From Chlorobium sp. (GTDB lineage: Bacteria > Bacteroidota > Chlorobiia > Chlorobiales > Chlorobiaceae): a stretch of 64,000 bases of DNA. Where the stretch lies: NCBI GenBank assembly GCA_028277485.1, contig JANQGE010000057.1, positions 1-64,000 on the forward strand, in the 5' to 3' direction. The position numbers and the translations under genes were made by a program. The notes below the pieces were generated by a model, which was not told where the DNA came from, searched no databases, and saw only the letters and a list, made by a program, of their open reading frames with translations. Shown piece after piece: positions 42,930 through 52,338 of this stretch (its first letter is position 1; every line of letters begins with the position of its first letter).

Positions 42930-45900
42930 TTACCTGCCGCAGCAGTTTTTGTATTTTTTGCCGCTTCCGCAGGGGCAGGGTTCGTTCCGTCCCGGTGTTT
43001 TTTCCGCCCTTACCGGCTGCAGAGACTGCTTCGTGGTCTCCCTGCTGTTGCGTCCCTGTTTTGCTTTGTCCTGACGGGCTTCAGCCTGGGCGGCGGAACT
43101 GCTATAGGTTGTTTCCGCCTTGTCGTGGCGGGTGACCAGGCGATCGTGGCGCAGCTGCGACTTTTTACGTTCTGCCTCGATCTGCTGTTGGGCTTCTTCC
43201 GTCACGGGGAAGAGCTTGAAAGCCAGCGACAGGGTTTCATTCTCGATATCGCGGAGCATATCAACGAAAAGCTTGTAAGCCTCCTGCTTGTATTCAAGCA
43301 GCGGGTCCTTCTGGCCGTATGCTCTCAGGTTGATGCCTTCCTTGAGGGTATCTGTTTCCCTGAGATGTTCACGCCATTTCTGGTCGATGACACTCAACAC
43401 GGCATATTTCTCGATCTGCCGCATAAGGTCTTCGGGGATTGCCGTCTCCTTGCGTTTATAGAAGTCGAGCGCGGCATGGTAAAGGTTTTCAGCGGCTTTT
43501 TCATTGCCGCTGCTTTCAAATGTTTTTTCGTCGATCCTGAATTCCACGGAAAGATCCCTCAGCACCTGTTCTTCGAGACCCTGCACATCATAGTCCCGGG
43601 AGTGACGGTTAATGATGTTTTCTGCATAATCGTGAAGCAGGTCAAAAATATCCGCGGTCAGACGCGTTTTGGTAAGCGCACCACGACGCCGTTTGTATAT
43701 CACCTCACGCTGCTGGTTGAGCACGTCGTCATACTCGAGAAGACGTTTACGTATGGAAAAGTTCTGCTCTTCGACCTTTTTCTGGGCGCGTTCAATCGAC
43801 TTGGTAACCATTGAATGTTCAATAACGTCACCTTCCTCATGACCAAGCTTGTCCATGACGGAAATAACCCTGTCCGAACCGAAAAGCCGCATCAGGTTAT
43901 CTTCCAGGGAAACATAAAATATGGATTCGCCAGGATCCCCCTGTCGTCCGGACCGGCCTCGAAGCTGTCGGTCGATTCTCCGGGACTCATGCCTTTCCGA
44001 TCCAAGAATAAAAAGCCCTCCCATTTCCCTGACGCCTTCGCCAAGCTTGATATCCGTGCCTCGTCCAGCCATGTTGGTTGCAATCGTAACGGCGCCTTTT
44101 TGTCCGGCGGTAGCGACAATTTCCGCCTCCCGTTCATGCTGTTTGGCGTTAAGGACATTATGTTCGACTTTTTTTGCACGAAGCATTCTTGAAAGGGTCT
44201 CGGATACCTCGACACTGGCGGTTCCAACAAGTACCGGCTGGCTTTTCTTCTGCAGTTCGGTAATCTTGCTGATTATGGCCGCATATTTTTCTCTGCGTGT
44301 TTTGTAGACATAATCGTCCCGGTCCGTCCGGATAACCGGCCTGTTGGTTGGGATGACGACAACGTCGAGTTTGTAAATACCGTAGAACTCCGCCGATTCG
44401 GTTTCTGCCGTGCCGGTCATGCCGGAAAGTTTCTTGTAAAGGCGGAAAAAATTTTGAATGGTAATGGTGGCGAGAGTCTGGGTTTCCCCCTCGATTTTGA
44501 CGCTTTCCTTGGCTTCGATCGCCTGATGAAGCCCGTCGCTGTAACGTCTTCCGGGAAGGATACGGCCGGTGAATTCGTCGACGATCATGACCTGCCCATT
44601 CTGTACGACATACTCATCGTCTTTTTCAAACAGCGAATACGCCTTGAGCAGCTGGCTGATGTTGTGGAGTTTTTCCGAACGTTCGGAAAAAAGCCGGTAA
44701 ATCTCATCCTTTTTCCGGATTCTCTGCTGAGCGTCAAGTGACGGATCACTTTCTATTGCGGCTATTTCCACACCTACGTCAGGGACAAGAAAGAGGTCGT
44801 TATCCTGATGACTGAGCTTGCTGAGAAAGTCTCGACCCTTATCGGTCAAGTCGATCGAGTTTGATTTCTCGTCTATGGAGAAATACAGCTCATCATCAAC
44901 CTCATGCATTCTCCTTGCATTGTCCTTGAGATACTCATTTTCAACACTTTGTATCAGCTTGGCCATGCCTGTCTGCGACAGCATTTTGATCAGGCGGCTG
45001 CTCTTCGGGTGTCCCCGTTTGGCGCGCAGGAGGTCGAGGCCTGCCTGAAAGTCGTCGGAATCCTTCCCGACAAGCTTTTCAGCTTCAGACAGGTACCCGG
45101 CGATCAGGTTCTGCTGGGCTTTGACCAGGCGTTCGATCCAGGGTTTGATCTCGGTGAACTTGGCGGTGTCCGAGTCGGGAACTGGCCCTGAAATAATGAG
45201 AGGTGTTCGTGCTTCGTCGATCAGGACGCTGTCAACCTCGTCGACGATGGCGTAATAATAGTTCCGCTGGACAAGATCGGCGGGTGAACCAGCCATGTTG
45301 TCCCGGAGATAATCGAAACCGAACTCGTTGTTTGTCCCGTAGGTTATATCGCATTCGTACTCTTTTTTCCTTTCATCCGGGCGCATTCGGCTGAGTATGA
45401 CGCCCGTTGTCAGACCGTGAAACTCGAATATCGGATTCATCCACTCCCTGTCCCGCCGGGCGAGGTAATCGTTTACGGTGACGATGTGGACGCCTCTCCC
45501 GGTAAGGGCGTTGAGAAAAGCCGGTAGCGTGGATACCAGGGTTTTGCCTTCACCCGTGGCCATTTCGGCTATTTTTCCCTGGTGCAGGACAATGCCTCCG
45601 ATCAGCTGCACATCATAGGGAATCATATCCCAGGTCATGGGGTGTTCCATAACCTCGTAATTGTATCCCACGAGCCTTCTGCAGGTATCTTTCACAATCG
45701 CGAAGGTTTCAGGCAAAACCTCCTCGAGTGCAGCCTTTGTTTCGGCTTCATAGGCTGCATCAAGTTCATCGAGCTCCCTGTTTATGCTCTCGATCTGGCT
45801 GAAATTGATATCAGGGTTTTCGAGTTCGCCGAGGAGATCGTTTTTCTGCCGTTGAAGCTCGGTCAGCCGTTTTTGTACGCTTGATTTCAGCGCCTGGCTT

Positions 45901-46034
45901 TTAGCTCGGAGTTCATCGTCACCGAGGTCATGGAGTGTGGCGCAAATCTCATTGATGCGATCAACAAGGGGAAGAATTTTTTTTATGTCCTTATCGTGCT
46001 TTGAGCCAAATATTTTTTCGAAAATTTTAAGCAT
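42930..46034 (-). CDS. secA: Preprotein translocase ATPase SecA
   Basis: 1034 residues from MLKIFEKIFGSKHDKDIKKILPLVDRIN. NBD1 carries IAEMATGEGKTLVSTLPAFL (Walker A) and VDEVDSVLIDEARTPLIISG (Walker B). NBD2 contains GTASVEVSETLSRML, IATNMAGRGTDIKLGEGV and RQLRGRSGRQGDPGESIFYVSLEDNLMRLFG. The C-terminus ends in the zinc motif CPCGSGKKYKNCCGR, which contacts SecB and lipids. The chain is longer than E. coli SecA, mainly by insertions around residues 300-430. It drives Sec-dependent export, including the many signal-peptide proteins in this window. Its ATG faces nrnA across about 220 nt. Confidence 0.97.
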   Translation of the reverse strand: MLKIFEKIFGSKHDKDIKKILPLVDRINEICATLHDLGDDELRAKSQALKSSVQKRLTELQRQKNDLLGELENPDINFSQIESINRELDELDAAYEAETKAALEEVLPETFAIVKDTCRRLVGYNYEVMEHPMTWDMIPYDVQLIGGIVLHQGKIAEMATGEGKTLVSTLPAFLNALTGRGVHIVTVNDYLARRDREWMNPIFEFHGLTTGVILSRMRPDERKKEYECDITYGTNNEFGFDYLRDNMAGSPADLVQRNYYYAIVDEVDSVLIDEARTPLIISGPVPDSDTAKFTEIKPWIERLVKAQQNLIAGYLSEAEKLVGKDSDDFQAGLDLLRAKRGHPKSSRLIKMLSQTGMAKLIQSVENEYLKDNARRMHEVDDELYFSIDEKSNSIDLTDKGRDFLSKLSHQDNDLFLVPDVGVEIAAIESDPSLDAQQRIRKKDEIYRLFSERSEKLHNISQLLKAYSLFEKDDEYVVQNGQVMIVDEFTGRILPGRRYSDGLHQAIEAKESVKIEGETQTLATITIQNFFRLYKKLSGMTGTAETESAEFYGIYKLDVVVIPTNRPVIRTDRDDYVYKTRREKYAAIISKITELQKKSQPVLVGTASVEVSETLSRMLRAKKVEHNVLNAKQHEREAEIVATAGQKGAVTIATNMAGRGTDIKLGEGVREMGGLFILGSERHESRRIDRQLRGRSGRQGDPGESIFYVSLEDNLMRLFGSDRVISVMDKLGHEEGDVIEHSMVTKSIERAQKKVEEQNFSIRKRLLEYDDVLNQQREVIYKRRRGALTKTRLTADIFDLLHDYAENIINRHSRDYDVQGLEEQVLRDLSVEFRIDEKTFESSGNEKAAENLYHAALDFYKRKETAIPEDLMRQIEKYAVLSVIDQKWREHLRETDTLKEGINLRAYGQKDPLLEYKQEAYKLFVDMLRDIENETLSLAFKLFPVTEEAQQQIEAERKKSQLRHDRLVTRHDKAETTYSSSAAQAEARQDKAKQGRNSRETTKQSLQPVRAEKTPGRNEPCPCGSGKKYKNCCGR

Positions 46035-46253
46035 CCAGTACAATCGGTCTATGGTTATTTGCCGGTGAAAAAGAGCTTGAAAAGCACGTTGCCGGCAGAT
46101 CCTGTTCCCTGGAGAGTGTCTCGATGGAATTGTTAAACAAAGTATTGAATTACCAGTTGAGAAAAAACAGCATTTGAGCGTTTTTCTTTACCGTTTGTCA
46201 ACGGGACAATTTAACCGTAAATTAAAGTTTAGATTAATTTGAATAATGAACCG

Positions 46254-47324
46254 ATGATCACACCTGAGTATGGACGGAGACTCGAGGAGAAGGAGTGGGC
46301 ACCATGCATCGATATGCTGCTTGGCGGGGAGCATATCGTTCTTACAACGCACGTTAATTCAGATGGGGACGGTCTCGGGAGCGAAGTGGCTCTTGCCGAA
46401 ATATTGAGATCGCTCGGTAAGAAAGTTTCGATTGTCAACCCTACGGAAGTTCCTACCAATTACACTTTTTTACAAGAGATCGCCGATATAACCGTGTTCG
46501 ACGAGCAGGGTGAAGAAGTTATCGAAGAAATCTCGCTTGCCGATCTGGTGGTGCTTCTTGACGCCAATCTGAGCGAACGCATGGGAGGTATCTGGAGCCA
46601 TGTAAGTTTTGCCCGGGAGCTCGGCAGCCTGCAAGTGCTGTGCATCGATCATCATCTCGATCCCGAGGATTTTGCCGATCTGATGGTATGTGAAACGTAT
46701 GCATCGTCAACCGGAGAGCTTATCTACGATCTTGTTACGGCGATCGAGGCCCGTATTGGAAAACATCTGATTACGCCGGGTGTCGCACAAGGCTTGTATG
46801 TAGCGGTGATGACGGATACAGGGTCTTTCAGATTCCCGAAAACAACTCCCTACGTATACAGCCTTGCAGGTGATCTGGTGGCAAAGGGAGCGAATCCGAA
46901 CGATATTTATGACAAGGTGTATAATTCGCTTAAACCGCAGTCACTAAAGCTCCTCGGTGCTGCGCTCAGCGAGATCAAACTGATCGATGGCTGTACTGTC
47001 TCCTGGCTGTTTATCTCCCAGGAAATGCTTAATAACACCGGTAGTAAACTGTTTGATACAGACCTTATCATCAAGTACCTGCTAAGCGTGCAAAGTGTCC
47101 GCATTGCCGTGCTTATGGTTGAAATGCACGATGGGAGAACAAAGGTCAGTTTCAGATCGAGAGGAGATATCTACGTTAATCAGATAGCTAAAAAGTACGG
47201 CGGAGGGGGGCACAAAAATGCGGCGGGCTGCCTGCTTCGCTATGCTCCTGAAAAAGCTACGCAGATAGTTCTGGCCGATGTCAGAAATTTCCTGAAGAGT
47301 CCGAATGCCGTTAGTAATGGGTAA
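46254..47324 (+). CDS. nrnA: DHH/DHHA1 phosphoesterase, NrnA-type oligoribonuclease/pAp phosphatase
   Basis: 356 residues from the ATG at 46254 (the upstream TTG at 46239 is an alternative). DHH motifs: THVNSDGDGLGSEVAL (motif I, TxxxxDxDxxGS), VVLLDANL (II), CIDHHLDPEDF (III, DHH) and AVMTDTGSFRF (IV). The DHHA1 part ends SFRSRGDIYVNQIAKKYGGGGHKNAAGC, the GGGHxxAAG substrate-binding motif. NrnA degrades nanoRNAs and cyclic-dinucleotide breakdown products (pGpG, pApA) and hydrolyses pAp. It starts an apparent operon with pepA. Confidence 0.9.
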   Translation: MITPEYGRRLEEKEWAPCIDMLLGGEHIVLTTHVNSDGDGLGSEVALAEILRSLGKKVSIVNPTEVPTNYTFLQEIADITVFDEQGEEVIEEISLADLVVLLDANLSERMGGIWSHVSFARELGSLQVLCIDHHLDPEDFADLMVCETYASSTGELIYDLVTAIEARIGKHLITPGVAQGLYVAVMTDTGSFRFPKTTPYVYSLAGDLVAKGANPNDIYDKVYNSLKPQSLKLLGAALSEIKLIDGCTVSWLFISQEMLNNTGSKLFDTDLIIKYLLSVQSVRIAVLMVEMHDGRTKVSFRSRGDIYVNQIAKKYGGGGHKNAAGCLLRYAPEKATQIVLADVRNFLKSPNAVSNG

Positions 47325-47364
47325 ACTTGAAAGTTTAGGATAAAAAAACATTGATAAACGCGCT

Positions 47365-48885
47365 ATGATAAAAGTGACGGTAAGCCGGGGTTCGCTGAAA
47401 AATCTTAAAAGCGGCCTGCTGGTTATGCCTTTTACGGCCAAGGAGCTGAAAAAAGAGGCTGTAAGGAGCTTCGAGGTGTTTGGCCTTGATAAGGGTTCCC
47501 TGAAAGATTTCAAGGGCAAAACGGGTGACGCTCTTGTGGTTTATTCCGGTGGGGCAAAACTGAAAACCCCCAGGGTTCTGCTGCTTGGGCTTGGCGATGC
47601 CGCTGAGATGGAGGATTTTCGCAAGTCGGCTTATACTGCAGCTCAGCAGGCAAAGTCTTTACAGGTGCAGAGCCTTGTTTTCGACTGTTCATCGATCACG
47701 GCGTGGGCCCGCAATACCGGCGAATCCGGTGAAATGATAGCAGAGTGTATAGTCGATACCATCCTTTACGGCTTGTACAGTTTCGACCGTTTGAAAAGCG
47801 GGAAGCTGAACAAAACGAAACGGAAAGAAAAAGAGGAGAAGGCGGGCCTCAGAGAGCTGCAGATCCGGGTTAACGCGGGTGGCGTAAAAGAGGTTGAGGA
47901 CGGGGCCCGCAGGGGCGTGATTATTGCCGATGCCCGGAACCTTGCCCGTGACCTGGTCAATCTTCCGGGTAACCTGCTCAACGCGGCTGATATTGCCGAT
48001 GCAGCCAGGAAATCCGCTGAAAAATCCGGCTGCAAGGTAACGGTATTTCATAAGAAAGAGATTGAAAAACTTGGGATGGGCGGACTTGTGGCCGTCAACA
48101 AGGGAAGTCACAGCCCTCCGACGTTCACCATTCTCGACTATGAACCCGCAGGCAAGCCGGTTGCCACCGTCGCACTTGTCGGTAAAGGTGTCACGTTCGA
48201 TTCCGGAGGGATCTCGCTCAAGCCCGCCAACGCGATGGACGAGATGAAATGTGATATGGCTGGTGCGGCGGCTGTGATCGGAGGGGTTGAGGCTGCGGCG
48301 CTGCTTGGTCTTCCGCTGCGTATAGTAGGCCTCATTCCTGCCACGGACAACATGCCGGGAGGAGCGGCCCAGAAACCGGGCGATGTCATCACGACATACT
48401 CCGGTATTACCGTTGAAGTGGGCAATACCGACGCTGAGGGCCGTCTCATACTTGCAGATGCTCTTGCCTATGCGATAAAGCATTACAAGCCGGATGCCAT
48501 TGTTGATCTCGCCACCCTTACGGGCGCGTGTATCGTGGCTTTGGGATACTCGGTTGCCGGGTTGTTCAGCAACAACGATGGTTTTGCCCGGAAGATTTAC
48601 GAAGCCGGAAAACGATCCGGTGAGAAAGTATGGCAAATGCCTGTCTGGGAAGAGTATGATGAGCTTATCAAGTCCGAGGTTGCCGATGTCCACAATACGG
48701 GGGGAAAAGGTGCCGGATCGATAACTGCTGCAAAGTTTCTCGAGAAATTTATTGACGGTCACAAGACCTGGGCTCATATCGATATCGCCGGGCCGGCCTT
48801 TTCGGCCAAAAGCGCGAAAAAAAACCACGGAGGGACAGGGTTCGGTGTCCGTCTGCTCATAGAACTTCTGAGAGCATGGAGGTAG
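47365..48885 (+). CDS. pepA: Leucyl aminopeptidase PepA
   Basis: 506 residues of the M17 family. The C-terminal catalytic domain has VGKGVTFDSGGISLKPANAMDEMKCDMAGAAAV (metal-binding Lys and Asp), the family signature NTDAEGRLILADAL, and ITAAKFLEKFIDGHKTWAHIDIAGPA. The N-terminal domain is the macro-like hexamer-forming domain. It removes N-terminal residues in the cytoplasm; some PepA proteins also bind DNA. It follows nrnA by 40 nt and precedes the esterase gene by 9 nt. Confidence 0.96.
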   Translation: MIKVTVSRGSLKNLKSGLLVMPFTAKELKKEAVRSFEVFGLDKGSLKDFKGKTGDALVVYSGGAKLKTPRVLLLGLGDAAEMEDFRKSAYTAAQQAKSLQVQSLVFDCSSITAWARNTGESGEMIAECIVDTILYGLYSFDRLKSGKLNKTKRKEKEEKAGLRELQIRVNAGGVKEVEDGARRGVIIADARNLARDLVNLPGNLLNAADIADAARKSAEKSGCKVTVFHKKEIEKLGMGGLVAVNKGSHSPPTFTILDYEPAGKPVATVALVGKGVTFDSGGISLKPANAMDEMKCDMAGAAAVIGGVEAAALLGLPLRIVGLIPATDNMPGGAAQKPGDVITTYSGITVEVGNTDAEGRLILADALAYAIKHYKPDAIVDLATLTGACIVALGYSVAGLFSNNDGFARKIYEAGKRSGEKVWQMPVWEEYDELIKSEVADVHNTGGKGAGSITAAKFLEKFIDGHKTWAHIDIAGPAFSAKSAKKNHGGTGFGVRLLIELLRAWR

Positions 48886-48894
48886 CGGCAAACA

Positions 48895-49599
48895 ATGACT
48901 GAGGTGGCTCAAAATCCGATTGTGATTCTCCCCGGTGTTCTTTTCTGGGACAACCTGTACACAGGGATGAAAAAGGCTCTGGCAGCGTACGTTCCCGAGA
49001 AGAAAATTGCCATAGCTCCTGTCAATCTTCATCACTGGCTTGGGTTTCCCCCTTCCCCTGAACGCTCGACAAACCGCGTTATGGAGGCGCTTGACCGTAC
49101 CGTAGCCTCGATGCAGCAGCGTTATCCCGAAGAAAAGATCACCATTGTCGCACACAGCGGGGGTGGTACGGTGGCTCTGATTTATCTTCTTGAAAAACCT
49201 TTTCAGGGGGACGTGTATCACCGCAGCCTGTCGGTCGGCAAATTGCTCACATTGGGAACGCCGTTTCATACGACGGAGCATTACGCAAAGATCAAAACCG
49301 ATTTTATCAATGCGCATCTCAAACCGGGATTTTTCGACAGGTGCAAGGTTGTTTCAGTGGTGAGCAACCAATACACCGGATCACTGGAGAAGGGGGTGAT
49401 TGAGCGGATGTGTTACATGTTCTACAGAAACGCCTTAGGGGAAGGGAATGTAGCCGGCGACGGCATCGTGCCGGTAAAAAGCTGTTTTTTGGAAGGTGCG
49501 GAAAATGTCACAATTTCAGGGATAGAGCATCTGCCGACACCGCATACCAGGTGGTATGGCACGAAAGAAGGTATCGAGGAATGGATACGATGGTTGTAA
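48895..49599 (+). CDS. Alpha/beta hydrolase (lipase/PGAP1-like esterase)
   Basis: 234 residues. The N-terminus IVILPGVLFWDNLYTGMKKAL provides the oxyanion-hole region. The nucleophile elbow is TIVAHSGGGTVALIYLL (AHSGGG, with Ser as the nucleophile), and the catalytic His is probably in GIEHLPTPHTRWYG. The layout recalls PGAP1/LCAT-like lipases. There is no signal peptide; substrate unknown. The 3' end overlaps the lipoprotein gene. Confidence 0.8.
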   Translation: MTEVAQNPIVILPGVLFWDNLYTGMKKALAAYVPEKKIAIAPVNLHHWLGFPPSPERSTNRVMEALDRTVASMQQRYPEEKITIVAHSGGGTVALIYLLEKPFQGDVYHRSLSVGKLLTLGTPFHTTEHYAKIKTDFINAHLKPGFFDRCKVVSVVSNQYTGSLEKGVIERMCYMFYRNALGEGNVAGDGIVPVKSCFLEGAENVTISGIEHLPTPHTRWYGTKEGIEEWIRWL

Positions 49600-50435
49600 A
49601 GAAATACACGTACCGGACTGTCCTGACAGGATTGCTGTTTTCTCTGTATCTTTTTGCCGGATGCGGCAAAGAAAAAATGGACGCCGAGTTCCAGCGGGAA
49701 CATATTGATTCGATGATGATTATGCTGACCCAGGTTCAGAAGAATCTCGGCAGGATTCAGCAGAAGGAGGCGGTTGTCGAGAGGCTGTCGTCAAATATCG
49801 AAAAGGGTGAGGACAAAAGCGTCGAACAGCTTGGCAAGGATATCTACGCCAGTATCCGTTTTATCGACTCTACCCTTGAAGCCAGCAGAAATCTGATTGC
49901 CAGACTTGAGGAGGAAAACAGGAGTTCAGCGTACCGTATTGAATCACTCGATCGGCTTGCGGCGGAAATGCGCAACACTCTCCAAAACAAGGATCAGGAG
50001 ATACGCGAACTCAAGATTGAAGTTCAGCAACTCGATGCCCAGGTTTCCGAACTGCTTGAAACAGTTGATGTGCTTGATGAATTCATCCTCGAGCAGGAAG
50101 ATATCCTTGCCTATGCTTACTATATCACAGGCAGTTACGAGGAACTCTCTGAAAAAGGGATTCTTTCAAGGCCGAAAAGCCCGTTGTCGAAAATCTTTGA
50201 CACGGATTACAGGCTTGCACGTGATTTCGACGTCGCCCTTTTCAACAAGATTGATATTACCGAAACAAGGGACCTGTTTTTTGAAAAGCCTGTAAACAAC
50301 CTCAGGATCGTTACTCCGCATACAGAAGGTTCGTATGAACTTGTGGGAGGCAGGGCGTCTTCACTGCTTCTCATCAAGGATGAGTCTGAGTTCTGGAAAA
50401 AATCCCGATGCCTCGTTATCGTGATCGATGATTGA
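49581..50435 (+). CDS. Coiled-coil lipoprotein
   Basis: 284 residues from ATG 49581 (49590 possible), overlapping the esterase gene by 19 nt. The lipobox is LFAGC (about residues 24-28) after a hydrophobic stretch TVLTGLLFSLYLFAGC. Residues 40-190 form a long coiled coil (ERLSSNIEKGED..., IRELKIEVQQLDAQVSELLETVDVLDEFILEQED). The C-terminal domain is about 90 residues with no recognised family. It would be anchored in a membrane and span part of the periplasm. Function unknown; lipoproteins of this type with a Gly/Cys start are common in Bacteroidetes/Chlorobi. Confidence 0.8.
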   Translation: MDTMVVKKYTYRTVLTGLLFSLYLFAGCGKEKMDAEFQREHIDSMMIMLTQVQKNLGRIQQKEAVVERLSSNIEKGEDKSVEQLGKDIYASIRFIDSTLEASRNLIARLEEENRSSAYRIESLDRLAAEMRNTLQNKDQEIRELKIEVQQLDAQVSELLETVDVLDEFILEQEDILAYAYYITGSYEELSEKGILSRPKSPLSKIFDTDYRLARDFDVALFNKIDITETRDLFFEKPVNNLRIVTPHTEGSYELVGGRASSLLLIKDESEFWKKSRCLVIVIDD

Positions 50436-50441
50436 TCTTGT

Positions 50442-51935
50442 TTATTTTCCCGCCTTCTGAGTCCCGTTCACGTACCGGTCGATAATTTTCGCTCCAACAC
50501 TGTCACCCCAGACGTTGACGGTTGTTCTGCACCGGTCAAGAAACCAGTCGATTGCAAGTATCAGGGCGATCCCCTCAACCGGCAGATTGACCGCTTTGAG
50601 TACCAGAACCATCGTTACCAGTCCGGCTTCGGGAATACTTGCCGCGCCTATTGCTGCAAGCGTTGCGGTAAGAAGTACTATGGCGAGCTCGGGAGTCCCG
50701 AGAGTGATGCCGTTAATCTGTGCAATAAAGATAACCGCTACCGCTTCATAGAGTGCCGTTCCATCCATATTGATGGTTGCGCCGAGAGGAAGAACGAAAC
50801 CTGCGGTACGGGGAGAGACGCCGTTTTTTTCTTCCGCACATTCCACGGTCAGCGGAAGGGTTGCCGAACTTGAAGCGGTTGAGAACGCCGTCAGCAGGGC
50901 GGGGGAGGTGTTATATGCAAAACGGGTAACGCCGGTTTTACCGAGAAATTTCAGCATGAGGGGAAGGATAACCATGCTGTGGATCAGGAGTCCCGCAATG
51001 ACGGTAAAAGCGTATTTTCCCAGACGAAGCAGTTCGGGCAGAAACCCGATGAAGCCACCCGCTTCCCCGAGTCTTCCGGCTATCAGCGCCCCGATGCCTA
51101 TCGGTGCGGCATACATGGCAAGGTGGATGATTTTCATGATCGCTTCATTGAGCCCGTTGAAAAAGTCAACCACGGGTTTGCCCTGTTCGCCAAGTGTCGA
51201 GAGCACCGCACCCAAAAGAAGCGAAAACGTGATGACGGGGAGAATGTCGTTCTCGGTCATAGCCTTGAAAAGATTCGAAGGAACCAGGCTGGTCAGCACT
51301 TCCCTGAGAACGTCGATGATGCTTCGTTCCTCCTGCAGAAACCTTTCGGCCGGAAGTTTGTCGATGGTGATGCCCGTGCCGTTACCGAAGACGTTTGTCA
51401 GGTGTTTTTTGCCTTGCTTCCATGAGGAAACTTCGATGGTATCTCTGCCGTTTTTCCCATGCGCCACGATCTCCCCTTTTACATTCCGGTCAAGCAGGTA
51501 TATGGAATGGGTTGGAGAATACTGCTTTGGCAAGGACGTTCCTTCAATAATGACAGTGTTTCCTTTGACGCTGTAGGCGGCTTCCGGGAGCACGATACCT
51601 CCTCTTGCTTCGGTTTGTTCGGTTTCCGATGCAAGTTTTCCCGGATGGATCATGACAACCAGAAGGATTCCCGTTATTACGGAGAGGGCTGTTGTCCCCA
51701 GATAGTACAGAATAGTCCTGAAACCGAGCGGTCCGAGCTTTCTGACGTCGCCGAACCTGCATATACCGCTTATCATTGCGGCGATGATGAGCGGCATGAC
51801 AATCATCATCAGGAACTTAATGAAGAGATGACCGATGAAACCAACGGCCAGTCCGGCTTCAGGGTTCAGCCCTCCGAGAAGGGAACCCGCTGCTATGCCT
51901 GCTACTATTCCCGCAAGAAGTTTGTTGTTTTGCAA
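50442..51935 (-). CDS. DAACS-family Na+(H+)/dicarboxylate or glutamate symporter
   Basis: 497 residues with about eight membrane helices and two re-entrant loops. The family signatures are clear: AFSTASSSATLPLTVECAEE (serine-rich HP1), GATINMDGTALYEAVAVIFIAQ (NMDGT motif, TM7) and AAIGAASIPEAGLVTMVLVLKAVNLP (HP2). AIDWFLDRCRTTVNVWGDS is the TM8 motif with Asp and Arg/Asn that bind the substrate carboxylates. It carries an extra ~90-residue insertion (TEQTEARGG... to ERFLQEERSI) of beta-rich character between helices 3 and 4. It is convergent with the lipoprotein gene, 6 nt apart. Confidence 0.93.
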   Translation of the reverse strand: MQNNKLLAGIVAGIAAGSLLGGLNPEAGLAVGFIGHLFIKFLMMIVMPLIIAAMISGICRFGDVRKLGPLGFRTILYYLGTTALSVITGILLVVMIHPGKLASETEQTEARGGIVLPEAAYSVKGNTVIIEGTSLPKQYSPTHSIYLLDRNVKGEIVAHGKNGRDTIEVSSWKQGKKHLTNVFGNGTGITIDKLPAERFLQEERSIIDVLREVLTSLVPSNLFKAMTENDILPVITFSLLLGAVLSTLGEQGKPVVDFFNGLNEAIMKIIHLAMYAAPIGIGALIAGRLGEAGGFIGFLPELLRLGKYAFTVIAGLLIHSMVILPLMLKFLGKTGVTRFAYNTSPALLTAFSTASSSATLPLTVECAEEKNGVSPRTAGFVLPLGATINMDGTALYEAVAVIFIAQINGITLGTPELAIVLLTATLAAIGAASIPEAGLVTMVLVLKAVNLPVEGIALILAIDWFLDRCRTTVNVWGDSVGAKIIDRYVNGTQKAGK

Positions 51936-51995
51936 ATGCTTCTACCTTGTTGCAGTTATCAAACCCTAAGCCGAGTGTTCCACGGTGTCCCAAAT

Positions 51996-52030
51996 AGTAG
52001 TGACAAGAGACCTGTGACAAGCTATGAAGA
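51996..52030. repeat. Degenerate heptamer tract
   Basis: Reads TAGTGACAA GAGACCT GTGACAA GCTATGA: 7-nt steps, sharing the GTGACAA unit with the tracts near 61.1 and 61.4 kb. Confidence 0.5.
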
Positions 52031-52044
52031 CATGGCAAGCTTCA

Positions 52045-52123
52045 GGGCACCTCTATATTCCGCGAGTTTCAATTGCGCTTCGTTAAGCGAATAGAAGGGG
52101 GTTTCACTCATGGCAAGGTGCCC
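52045..52123 (+). repeat. MITE-like element, deleted copy
   Basis: Both tips are intact (GGGCACCTCTATATTCCGCG and CAAGGTGCCC). The inside is reduced to GAGTTTCAATTGCGCTTCGT and the short-form block AATAGAAGGGGGTTTC; most of the element is missing. Length 79 bp. Confidence 0.75.
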
Positions 52124-52338
52124 TTTGGTGAGGAATACATTGCTCGCCGCAGGCTGCCTCTCACCCGTTACTGTTGCGGGATGCTCGAGTAGTCGCTCGG
52201 TTTAGGTGAGTCTGTACGATTAAGAGGAAGGTACTGTTTTTTCCATAAATTTTTTATATATAGGGGCATTTATCGTGCAGACGCAGCCGGGTTCCGGTTT
52301 CTGCGAGGGTGTATTTGTCAACGAGTAAAATTGTTGTT

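Larger units (their letters stand above)
51936..52338. other. 403-nt spacer with repeats and the ugd promoter
   Basis: Contains a heptamer tract (51996-52030) and a MITE-like element (52045-52123). Between 52230 and 52320 an AT-rich stretch with TTTTTTATATATAG could be the ugd promoter. No gene is seen. Confidence 0.6.

Noticed and set aside
47689..49317. 542-codon minus-strand frame opposite pepA and the esterase
   Set aside because: It overlaps two well-supported genes; its translation is low in hydrophobic order and resembles no family.
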